The notes under the pieces were generated by a model. The model saw only the letters and a program-made list of their open reading frames with translations, did no database searches and had not been told where the DNA came from. 10,362 bases of DNA, taken from positions 1 to 10,362 of the forward strand of contig CADFRV010000076.1 in the NCBI GenBank assembly GCA_902836725.1, read 5' to 3'. This DNA is from Muribaculaceae bacterium. Its GTDB lineage: Bacteria; Bacteroidota; Bacteroidia; Bacteroidales; Muribaculaceae. This document shows positions 1 to 5,831 of the stretch, in pieces; the first letter of the stretch is position 1, and every line of letters starts with the position of its first letter. Made by a program: the position numbers and the translations under genes.

Positions 1-13
1 ATCAACGTCATTT

Positions 14-42
14 ATTATAGCAGACTTCGCCCGTTCTGTCAT
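14..42 (-). promoter_or_regulatory. SigmaA/sigma70-type promoter with extended -10, reading left out of the window
   Basis: On the minus strand, ATGACA (37-42) is a five-of-six match to the -35 consensus. It is separated by 17 bases from a perfect TATAAT (14-19), which is preceded by TGC and so forms an extended -10. Transcription would start near position 7 and leave the window, so the gene it serves is not visible. This is a classical Firmicutes/Proteobacteria architecture, unlike the TTTG/TAnnTTTG promoters seen further right. The rest of 1-123 holds no credible gene. A 6-bp hairpin (aaacgg at 59-64 with ccgttt at 74-79) lies upstream and has no clear role. Confidence 0.7.
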
Positions 43-123
43 TATTTCTATTCGGAATAAACGGTAAATTCTGCCGTTTGACTTCCCCTCCTCGACAAAA
101 TCCGCCCATTTTTTGCCAATCAC

Positions 124-169
124 AAAAAAGTCCTCCGGCAACACCCGCTCAAACGGCTGCACCGGAGGA
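124..169 (-). terminator. Rho-independent terminator downstream of ecfT
   Basis: A perfect 8-bp stem is formed by tcctccgg (131-138) and ccggagga (162-169). On the minus strand it is followed by C and six T residues (124-129). It starts 34 bases beyond the ecfT stop codon, so it would end the ecfT transcript. The opposite side also carries a short T run (173-177), so it may work in both directions. Confidence 0.8.
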
Positions 170-202
170 AAATTTTTATAGATTTTTATTTTGAAAGAAT
201 CC

Positions 203-1021
203 CTAGAACATTTTTGGGAAATAAGCGTTGATAGCAATGACAGCAACCAGACACAGCAGCATAAACGCAAGAGCGACAAAGTCCCTCTTCTGGTACTCCA
301 GCTGCTTCATGCGGGTTCTGCCGACGCTGCCGCGGTAGCAGCGGCACTCCATTGCCAGCGCCAGCTCGTCCGCCCTGCGGAAAGCCGAAACGAACAGCGG
401 AATCAAAATCGGAATCAGCGCCTTTGCACGCTGCACAAGGCTGCCGGTTTCCATGTCCGCACCTCTTGCTTTCTGCGCGTTCATAATCTTGTCGGTCTCC
501 TCAATCAAGGTCGGGATGAAGCGCAGCGCAATGGTCATCATCATCGCAATCTCATGCACCGGTACCTTGATTTTCTTCAGTGGTCCCATCAGCACCTCGA
601 TGGCATCGGTCAATTCAATCGGCGAGGTGGTGTAGGTCAGCAGGGAGGTACCGGCAATCAGGCACATGATGCGCACTGCCATCATGATTGCCATTGCCAC
701 ACCTTCGCGGTAGATGTGCAAAAACCACAGAGAGAAAAACGGCTCGCCGTCTCCAACCAAAAAGAAAAGGTTTAGGATGGCAGTAAAGATGATGATTGGG
801 ACCACCGGCTTGAGGCTCTTGACCACCAGCTTGGCAGAGATACCGGAAATCATGTACATCAGCACCACCAGCGCGATGCCCAATGCCATACCCAGCGGAC
901 GGGAGGCAACAAAGAGGACGATGATGTACAGCACCGCTGCAATCAGCTTCATGCGCGGGTCCATCTTGTGAATGAAGGAATGTCCCGGGAAATACTGCCC
1001 AATGGTAATATCTCGCAGCAT
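203..1021 (-). CDS. ecfT: Energy-coupling factor transporter transmembrane protein EcfT
   Basis: EcfT is the membrane scaffold of ECF vitamin/metal importers. It couples the ATPases EcfA1/EcfA2 to interchangeable substrate-binding S components. The 272-residue protein has the usual family length and begins with the characteristic DITIGQYFPG segment (4-13) and a DPRMK motif (21-25). Several hydrophobic helices follow (about 26-58, 72-90, 105-130 and 245-265). The two coupling-helix arginine motifs that contact the ATPases are visible as ARG at 185-187 and CRCYRG at 226-231. The start is supported by a strong Shine-Dalgarno site. Sequence and signals look clostridial. In such genomes the gene normally follows ecfA1-ecfA2, but here its 5' neighbour is a Bacteroidales frr with a 2-base gap. 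That is the main sign that this end of the window comes from another organism. Confidence 0.92.
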   Translation of the reverse strand: MLRDITIGQYFPGHSFIHKMDPRMKLIAAVLYIIVLFVASRPLGMALGIALVVLMYMISGISAKLVVKSLKPVVPIIIFTAILNLFFLVGDGEPFFSLWFLHIYREGVAMAIMMAVRIMCLIAGTSLLTYTTSPIELTDAIEVLMGPLKKIKVPVHEIAMMMTIALRFIPTLIEETDKIMNAQKARGADMETGSLVQRAKALIPILIPLFVSAFRRADELALAMECRCYRGSVGRTRMKQLEYQKRDFVALAFMLLCLVAVIAINAYFPKMF

Positions 1022-1044
1022 ACTTAGCGTCCCTCCTTTTCCTT
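1022..1044. other. Suspected junction between Firmicutes and Bacteroidales DNA
   Basis: To the left are a clostridial-type EcfT, a strong ribosome binding site and a sigmaA promoter. To the right are Bacteroidales frr-pyrH and Bacteroidetes-type promoters. From memory, Bacteroidales Frr ends in a form like KDKEIMTV, whereas this one ends KEKEGR, losing the family tail exactly at the changeover. The purine-rich stretch AAGGAAAAGGAGG fits both the frr 3' end and an ecfT ribosome binding site, so it could be the short overlap on which two contigs were joined. A genuine recombination event is the alternative. Confidence 0.65.
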
Positions 1045-1578
1045 GGCTGCAAACAGGTCGTCGATTTGTTTGAGGAACTTGTCGTGGATTTTCTGCACCT
1101 TTGCTTCGGCGTCTTTCTCCACATCCTCGGGCATACCCTGCTTGATAGCTTTCTTGAGACCGTCGATCGCGTCTCTGCGGGCATTGCGCACGCTCACCTT
1201 TGCCTGCTCGGCCTCAGCTTTCGACTGTTTTACCAACAGTTTGCGGCGTTCCTCGGTCAGCGGGGGGATAGAAAGGCGTATCACCTCACCGTTGTTTTCG
1301 GGCATGATACCGAGCTCGGAGTTGATAATGGCTTTCTCGATCTCCTTGAACATCGATTTCTCCCACGGGGTAATCACGATGGTGCGTGCGTCAGGCACCG
1401 ATACATTGGCCACATTGGAAATAGGAGCGGCGGAGCCGTAATAGTCCACACGGATTCCGTCAAGAATTTTCGGATTGGCCTTGCCGGCACGGATATGCGC
1501 GAGCGATTCGTCGAGATAGGCCACTGCCATCTCCATTTTCTCCTCAGCCGGGGAAAGATAAGTCTTCGGATCAGTCAT
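1024..1578 (-). CDS. frr: Ribosome recycling factor, C-terminal end probably altered
   Basis: Frr, with EF-G, splits the post-termination ribosome into subunits in the cytoplasm. The 184-residue protein matches the family along its length: HIRAGKANP at 28-36, PENNGEVIRLSIPPLTEERR at 93-112 and VRNARRD at 130-136 are the conserved blocks of the helical bundle and hinge. It sits 25 bases downstream of pyrH on the same strand, the classic pyrH-frr pair, and probably shares its promoter. The leader is A/T-rich with no Shine-Dalgarno site. The last two residues (GR) replace the usual isoleucine-methionine-threonine-valine-like tail of Bacteroidales Frr, so the true 3' end of the gene is probably missing. 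In Bacteroidales I would expect rsgA downstream, not ecfT. Confidence 0.95.
   Translation of the reverse strand: MTDPKTYLSPAEEKMEMAVAYLDESLAHIRAGKANPKILDGIRVDYYGSAAPISNVANVSVPDARTIVITPWEKSMFKEIEKAIINSELGIMPENNGEVIRLSIPPLTEERRKLLVKQSKAEAEQAKVSVRNARRDAIDGLKKAIKQGMPEDVEKDAEAKVQKIHDKFLKQIDDLFAAKEKEGR
1031..1038 (-). promoter_or_regulatory. Strong Shine-Dalgarno site for ecfT inside the frr 3' end
   Basis: AAGGAGGG on the minus strand lies 9 bases before the ecfT ATG. It is a near-perfect anti-16S match of the kind common in Firmicutes. It also reads in frame as the last codons of frr (Lys-Glu-Gly). Most genes to its right (frr, DUF1080, both Gfo/Idh genes) have A-rich leaders without such a site. 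Confidence 0.75.
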
Positions 1579-1603
1579 TGTTATATCTTTTTTTTAATTT
1601 TTA

Positions 1604-2314
1604 TCAATAGACAAGAGTGCCGATATTCTCGCCGCCAAGCACTTTGGCAAGATTGCCCACGGTATCCATATCGAACACGATGATAGGCAGCTTGTTCTCC
1701 TTGCAGAGGGCTGTGGCGGTAAGGTCCATCACTTTAAGGCCGCGGTTATACACCTCGTCGTAAGTGATCTCGCTGAATTTTGTGGCAGTGGGATCCTTCT
1801 CGGGATCGGCGGTGTACACCCCGTCCACACGTGTGCCCTTGAGCATTACGTCGGCCTCCACCTCCACACCGCGCAGAGCCGCGCCGGTATCGGTAGTGAA
1901 GAACGGGCAGCCGGTGCCGCCTGAGAGTATGGCCACCTCGCCGCGCTCCATGGCCTCTATGGCATGCCACTTGCTGTAATATTCCCCGATCGGGTACATG
2001 TTGATGGCGGTAAACACGCGTGCTTTCTGGCCGATGGCGGTAAGCGCCGAGCTAAGCGCCAGGGAGTTTATCACCGTAGCGAGCATACCCATCTGGTCAC
2101 CCTTCACACGGTCGAAACCCTTTGCGGCACCCTGCATGCCACGGAAAATATTGCCTCCGCCGATGACGATGGCCACCTGCGTGCCACCCTGTGCGGCGGC
2201 TTTCACCTGCTCGGCATACTGGCCCAGACGCACCGGATCGATGCCGTAACCCTGAGAGCTCATGAGCGACTCGCCGCTCAGTTTCAGAAGCACTCTCTTA
2301 TATTTTGTTCTCAT
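1604..2314 (-). CDS. pyrH: UMP kinase
   Basis: PyrH phosphorylates UMP to UDP with ATP in de novo pyrimidine synthesis. It belongs to the amino-acid-kinase fold and acts in the cytoplasm as a hexamer. The 236-residue protein shows the N-terminal KLSGES phosphate-binding motif (11-16), the glycine loop GGGNIFRG (52-59), GDQMG (72-76) and the UMP/ATP segment SGGTGCPFFTTD (131-142). An in-frame start 14 codons upstream (2356) is open, but the promoter -7 box lies only 10 bases above it, so it would fall at or before the transcription start. The ATG at 2314 gives the normal family N-terminus (RTKYKRVLLKLSGES) and has AAGGA just upstream. It is followed by frr and likely cotranscribed with it. Confidence 0.96.
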   Translation of the reverse strand: MRTKYKRVLLKLSGESLMSSQGYGIDPVRLGQYAEQVKAAAQGGTQVAIVIGGGNIFRGMQGAAKGFDRVKGDQMGMLATVINSLALSSALTAIGQKARVFTAINMYPIGEYYSKWHAIEAMERGEVAILSGGTGCPFFTTDTGAALRGVEVEADVMLKGTRVDGVYTADPEKDPTATKFSEITYDEVYNRGLKVMDLTATALCKENKLPIIVFDMDTVGNLAKVLGGENIGTLVY

Positions 2315-2365
2315 CTGTCCTTGTGTTATTCTTAGGTTCACGGAGCATATCTCCATATTATTTCA

Positions 2366-2397
2366 CAAATATAGCGCTATTTTTCTCCCCTTGCAAA
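2366..2397 (-). promoter_or_regulatory. Bacteroidetes-type promoter for pyrH-frr
   Basis: On the minus strand, TTTG (2394-2397), a 20-base spacer and TATATTTG (2366-2373) match the Bacteroidetes housekeeping consensus TTTG-N19/21-TAnnTTTG exactly. The transcript would start near 2360, leaving a leader of roughly 45 bases before the pyrH ATG at 2314. Confidence 0.8.
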
Positions 2398-2423
2398 ATT
2401 TCGGAAAAAATTGCATAACTTTA
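2391..2423 (+). promoter_or_regulatory. Probable Bacteroidetes-type promoter for the DUF2130 gene
   Basis: TAACTTTA (2416-2423) differs at one base from TAnnTTTG and lies 21 bases after a weak TTGC (2391-2394). Transcription would start near 2430, about 25 bases before the ATG. Its upstream element abuts that of the divergent pyrH promoter, so the two are back to back. Confidence 0.5.
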
Positions 2424-2454
2424 CAGAACAATCCATTTCAGTTGACCATACGGA

Positions 2455-3774
2455 ATGAAAGAACTCAAATGCCCCCACTGCCAACATGTGTTCAGCGTCG
2501 ACGAAGACATGTTTGAATCGCTCGCGAACCAGGTGCGCAACGCCGCCTTCCAGGAAGAACTCGAGCGCCGCACCGCCGAGAACCGCAAACTCATGCAGGC
2601 CGAGGCCGCCGCACAATACACACGCCAGGAAAACGACTTCCGCAAACAGCTCGGCGAGCGCGACATGCGCCTGGCCGAAAGCAACGCCCGCATGGAAGCC
2701 CTCAGCAGCCAGATAGACAGCGCGGTGAAAAAGCGGGAACTTGAGATGGCGGCAGACATCGCACGGCGCGACGCTGAGATCACCCGTCTGAAAGCCGAGC
2801 TTGCCGGCACCGACGACCGACGCCGCGTGGCACTCCTCGAGGAGCGGCAGAAAGCATCGGAAGAACTGCGCAAAAAGGACAACGAGATAGCCCGCATCAC
2901 CAACGAAGTGGCCACCGTGCGCTCCGAGGCCATGCTGCGCGAGGCAAGCATGCGGGAGCGTCACGAAGCGATAATACGCGAAAAAGATGCGGCCATTGAG
3001 CTGTACCGCGACATGAAGGCACGCATGAGCACAAAAATGATCGGCGAGTCGCTTGAGATACATTGCGCCAACGAGTTCAGCCGCATACGCGCCACAGCCT
3101 ACCCAAACGCATTCTTCGACAAGGACAACGATGCCTCGGGAGGATCCAAAGGAGATTTCATTTTCCGCGACTACATCGACGGGGTGGAATACATCTCCAT
3201 CATGTTCGAGATGAAGAACGAGGCCGACGAGACAGCCACCAAGCACCGAAACACCGATTTTCTGAAAAAACTCGACCAGGACCGCACGGCAAAGAAATGC
3301 GAATATGCCGTGCTCGTGTCGCTTCTCGAACCCAACAACGACCTCTACAACGACGGCATAGTGGATGTATCGCACATACATGACAAAATGTTTGTGGTGC
3401 GTCCCCAGTTCTTCCTCCCCATAATAGCGCTCCTCACCAAAGCCTCACGTCAGGCGGCGCAGTACAAGGCCGAACTCGAGATAGCACGCCGCCAGAGCAT
3501 CGACATAACGAACTTCGAGGAGAAACTCGCGAAATTCCGCGAGGGATTCGGCTACAACTACATGCAGGCATCCAAAAAATTCAACGACGCCATTAAAGCC
3601 ATCGACAATTCCATAGCCCAGCTCCAGAAAGTGCGCGATGCCCTTGTCGGCTCCGAGAACAACCTCCGTCTCGCCAACGACAAAGTGGAAGCCCTCACCA
3701 TCCGCAAGCTCACCCACGGCAATCCCACGATGAAACAGAAATTCAAGGAAGCCGGAAACGCCCCCTCCGACTGA
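2455..3774 (+). CDS. DUF2130 family coiled-coil protein with PD-(D/E)XK nuclease-like core
   Basis: This 439-residue protein belongs to the DUF2130 family, whose function is not established. The N-terminus has a half zinc-ribbon, CPHC (6-9). Residues about 30-190 are rich in Glu, Lys, Arg and Ala with few helix breakers, a long predicted coiled coil. The conserved core follows: GESLE (197-201), KGDF with Asp234, and FEMKNE with Glu252-x-Lys254, then a QDRTAKK-CEYAVLVS stretch and a hydrophobic strand. The E...D...ExK order and spacing resemble the PD-(D/E)XK nuclease active site; this is a motif reading by eye, not a profile search. A second helical region (about 335-420) may also coil. No signal peptide or membrane segment is seen, so it is probably cytoplasmic and may act on DNA or RNA. 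It is divergent from pyrH, convergent with the pentapeptide gene, and has no operon partner. Confidence 0.85.
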   Translation: MKELKCPHCQHVFSVDEDMFESLANQVRNAAFQEELERRTAENRKLMQAEAAAQYTRQENDFRKQLGERDMRLAESNARMEALSSQIDSAVKKRELEMAADIARRDAEITRLKAELAGTDDRRRVALLEERQKASEELRKKDNEIARITNEVATVRSEAMLREASMRERHEAIIREKDAAIELYRDMKARMSTKMIGESLEIHCANEFSRIRATAYPNAFFDKDNDASGGSKGDFIFRDYIDGVEYISIMFEMKNEADETATKHRNTDFLKKLDQDRTAKKCEYAVLVSLLEPNNDLYNDGIVDVSHIHDKMFVVRPQFFLPIIALLTKASRQAAQYKAELEIARRQSIDITNFEEKLAKFREGFGYNYMQASKKFNDAIKAIDNSIAQLQKVRDALVGSENNLRLANDKVEALTIRKLTHGNPTMKQKFKEAGNAPSD

Positions 3775-3796
3775 CAATCACTCTGCTGCGTATCGT

Positions 3797-3836
3797 CGGA
3801 TAGTATTGTCTATTATTGCTATCCGGTAAAACCGGA
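3797..3836. terminator. Hairpin region between convergent genes, possible weak bidirectional terminator
   Basis: The 65-base gap between the two convergent stop codons holds two mutually exclusive hairpins. One is cggatag (3797-3803) paired with ctatccg (3819-3825). The other is tccgg (3822-3826) paired with ccgga (3832-3836) around a taaaa loop. Neither is followed by a good T run on either strand, so termination is inferred mainly from position. Confidence 0.35.
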
Positions 3837-3839
3837 ATA

Positions 3840-5003
3840 TTACGAATTATTGCGCACTTTATTTGCCATAATAAATCCGAGGAATCCTACTATCAACAGT
3901 CCTAACGCAGAGTGAGTGCTTGATGAAATAAAGTTTCCGACCTTCTCGGCAAAAGATTCCTGCGGGCCGAGTGAATTGTTCAAACTACGTGCATAGGCCT
4001 CCATCGCGTCCATATCAGGAGCATGCAAATGCAGATAAAGCCCTCCGACAAGAGCCAGCAACAGGAACAAAGCCAGAACTTTCCACCACTGGTAACCATA
4101 TCCCAGACACCATATCCCGAGATGTTTCAGAAACGCGACCGCATGCTTAGTGCGGTTTACAGGCGTATTTTTACGACGCATCTCCACCAGACAATATCTC
4201 ATTCTCCGGTCACAGAACCGCTTGTAGGCGATATTTGAATCCATATTGAAACCTTTCCCGGCATACATGCCGCTAAGAGCCTGATATACGGAAGCACCCT
4301 CCAACGCCAATGCGCTCAACGTCTCCATACGATTACTCTCTGTAAAAGCAGTACGATGACTTAGACCGCCTTCAGGAGCACACGGATTATGCACACGGCC
4401 GCTTGTCTTTTCTATCATAAACCTGTACATATCATAGTCATCCTGAATAAGATTGACAATATTCTCTATCCTTAGACAATTATGTTCAAACACCAGTGTT
4501 GACAGACTGCAATATACAAATTTACTGCCCAACAAAGTTGTAGTTCCTGTGAAAGCGCACATATAAAAATCGCCTATCTCTATCCGGCATCCGGATAAGG
4601 AACAATGCTGAAGTACCGAATAACGGAAATCCGCTATTTTAATATGGGCGTTACGGAAACGGCAATAATAAAGCTCATAGAAAAAGAAATCCAATTCCTC
4701 CAGAAGCGTGTCTTGTCCCGAGCCGGCATATTTATCAAAATTACACCGTTCAAGTCTGGCAGCGGCAAACGACACACGGAACATCCTCGCACCGACAAAC
4801 GATACATTGAAAATCCTTTTTTTCTCATCAGACGAAGTATTATACCGTGAAAATGACACATTGTCCAACTCATATCCGTCAAAATTCAGACCGTTTATGT
4901 CACATTCAGACAGATCCAGATTCTTCAATAATTTATTGCCTGACTGTTCGCATACGCGCATTATTTCCTGCAACTCTTCACGTAAATTGATTTTTTTCTG
5001 CAT
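3840..5003 (-). CDS. Pentapeptide-repeat membrane protein resembling channel-fused family members
   Basis: I do not recognise a named gene. Residues about 25-185 show irregular pentapeptide-type repeats of the form (A/S/C)(D/N/S)(L/F)xx, for example LDLSECDING, VSFVGARMF and CNFDKYAG, expected to fold as a right-handed beta-helix. Residues about 235-280 (VYQALSGMYAGKGF then AYKRFCDRRMRY) resemble the linker helix seen in pentapeptide proteins fused to a two-helix ion-channel domain. Two membrane segments follow, about 307-326 and 364-381. The sequence between and in the second helix lacks the T-x-G-Y/F-G potassium filter, so channel activity is doubtful. There is no signal peptide. The gene is clearly more AT-rich than its neighbours, which suggests transfer. 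It starts 35 bases after the ApbE-like stop on the same strand; no convincing promoter is visible in that gap. Confidence 0.8.
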   Translation of the reverse strand: MQKKINLREELQEIMRVCEQSGNKLLKNLDLSECDINGLNFDGYELDNVSFSRYNTSSDEKKRIFNVSFVGARMFRVSFAAARLERCNFDKYAGSGQDTLLEELDFFFYELYYCRFRNAHIKIADFRYSVLQHCSLSGCRIEIGDFYMCAFTGTTTLLGSKFVYCSLSTLVFEHNCLRIENIVNLIQDDYDMYRFMIEKTSGRVHNPCAPEGGLSHRTAFTESNRMETLSALALEGASVYQALSGMYAGKGFNMDSNIAYKRFCDRRMRYCLVEMRRKNTPVNRTKHAVAFLKHLGIWCLGYGYQWWKVLALFLLLALVGGLYLHLHAPDMDAMEAYARSLNNSLGPQESFAEKVGNFISSSTHSALGLLIVGFLGFIMANKVRNNS

Positions 5004-5038
5004 AAATCAGATATTTTTAATTTATCGGAAAAACGGAC

Positions 5039-5815
5039 TTATCCATGCCGTGTGATGCGGCGTATGTCGAAACGGGAACGGAGAAGCGACTCATATGCAG
5101 AATCCTCCCCTGCGATGAACAGAACGGTGGACAGCACCTCCCCTTCCGCACCGCCGCCTGTGGCCACCTCCACACGGCCTGTAGTCTCCACCACCGCGCC
5201 GGTAAGAGGGTTCACGATCTGCAGCTGCCGCCCATCGGGATTTCCTGAGGTCGTGAGGCAGCCGTCATCAAGGTTGAGAGGTGTCTGCCCGAGAGCCATC
5301 ACGGAACTGTTCCCCATATTCACCACCGCATCGCGGATCCCCTCGGCATGCAGCAGTGCGCGTACACAGTCCAGCGCATACCCCTTGATGAAGCCTGAAA
5401 GATTTATGTACAGCGTCCTGTTTCCGCGCCATATCTCCCCGCCCGACTCCACATGCACATCTCCCGCCATACCGGGAGTATGCCCTTGCGAAGACACAGT
5501 AACATCAAAAAATCCCTGCGTCAGCACATTGTAGTGCCGGCACAGGGAAAGCATTTCATATAAAAAACGTGATGGCCGCATACGCTCGCCCGGTTCAAGG
5601 CTGTTGAACCGCGACAGTTCGCTCGCGGGATCGAAACAGTTGCCTGCCGTCTCTATTTCAGCCACAAGCGACTGTATTTTCCCGGCCGCGGCCAGAAGAG
5701 CCTGTGCGTCATGCGAGTCGCTTTTAAGCAGGAGATCCACACGCGTATGCATGGCCTGAAACCACACATACACGGCAGTCTCACCTGATACAAGTTCTTT
5801 TACGACATGAGGCAT
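5039..5815 (-). CDS. Divergent ApbE-like protein (FAD:protein FMN transferase family)
   Basis: ApbE proteins attach FMN from FAD covalently to threonine of exported redox proteins. Family landmarks are present: FQAMHTRVDL (19-28, the usual MGT start), FDPASELSRFN (61-71), FFDVTVSS (102-109), INLSGFIKGYALD (137-149, normally DLGGIAKGYAVD), NMGNSS (166-171), TTSG (188-191) and NPLTG (202-206). Oddities: at 258 residues it is short, with about 20 residues missing between GQTP and the TTSG strand. The magnesium-site ADALST motif reads GEVLST (225-230), with Glu for Asp. DLGG reads NLSG. The His before the usual DP-TG is absent. It also lacks the lipoprotein or signal peptide usual in Bacteroidales ApbE, so it may be cytoplasmic. 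It starts 16 bases after the DUF1080 stop and is probably the last gene of that operon. Catalysis is uncertain; a repurposed flavin-binding role is possible. Confidence 0.75.
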   Translation of the reverse strand: MPHVVKELVSGETAVYVWFQAMHTRVDLLLKSDSHDAQALLAAAGKIQSLVAEIETAGNCFDPASELSRFNSLEPGERMRPSRFLYEMLSLCRHYNVLTQGFFDVTVSSQGHTPGMAGDVHVESGGEIWRGNRTLYINLSGFIKGYALDCVRALLHAEGIRDAVVNMGNSSVMALGQTPLNLDDGCLTTSGNPDGRQLQIVNPLTGAVVETTGRVEVATGGGAEGEVLSTVLFIAGEDSAYESLLRSRFDIRRITRHG

Positions 5816-5831
5816 CGGCGTCAGTCGGCAC

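Noticed and set aside
8..109. 33-codon minus-strand open frame at the left edge
   Set aside because: It overlaps the -35 and -10 elements, has no ribosome binding site and shows no recognisable sequence.
2315..2356. Upstream in-frame start that would lengthen PyrH by 14 residues
   Set aside because: It would begin at or before the start site predicted from the TATATTTG box and does not fit the family N-terminus.
2377..3381. 334-codon open frame on the minus strand, opposite the DUF2130 gene
   Set aside because: It runs through the divergent promoter region and mirrors the DUF2130 codons; no motif or start signal supports it.
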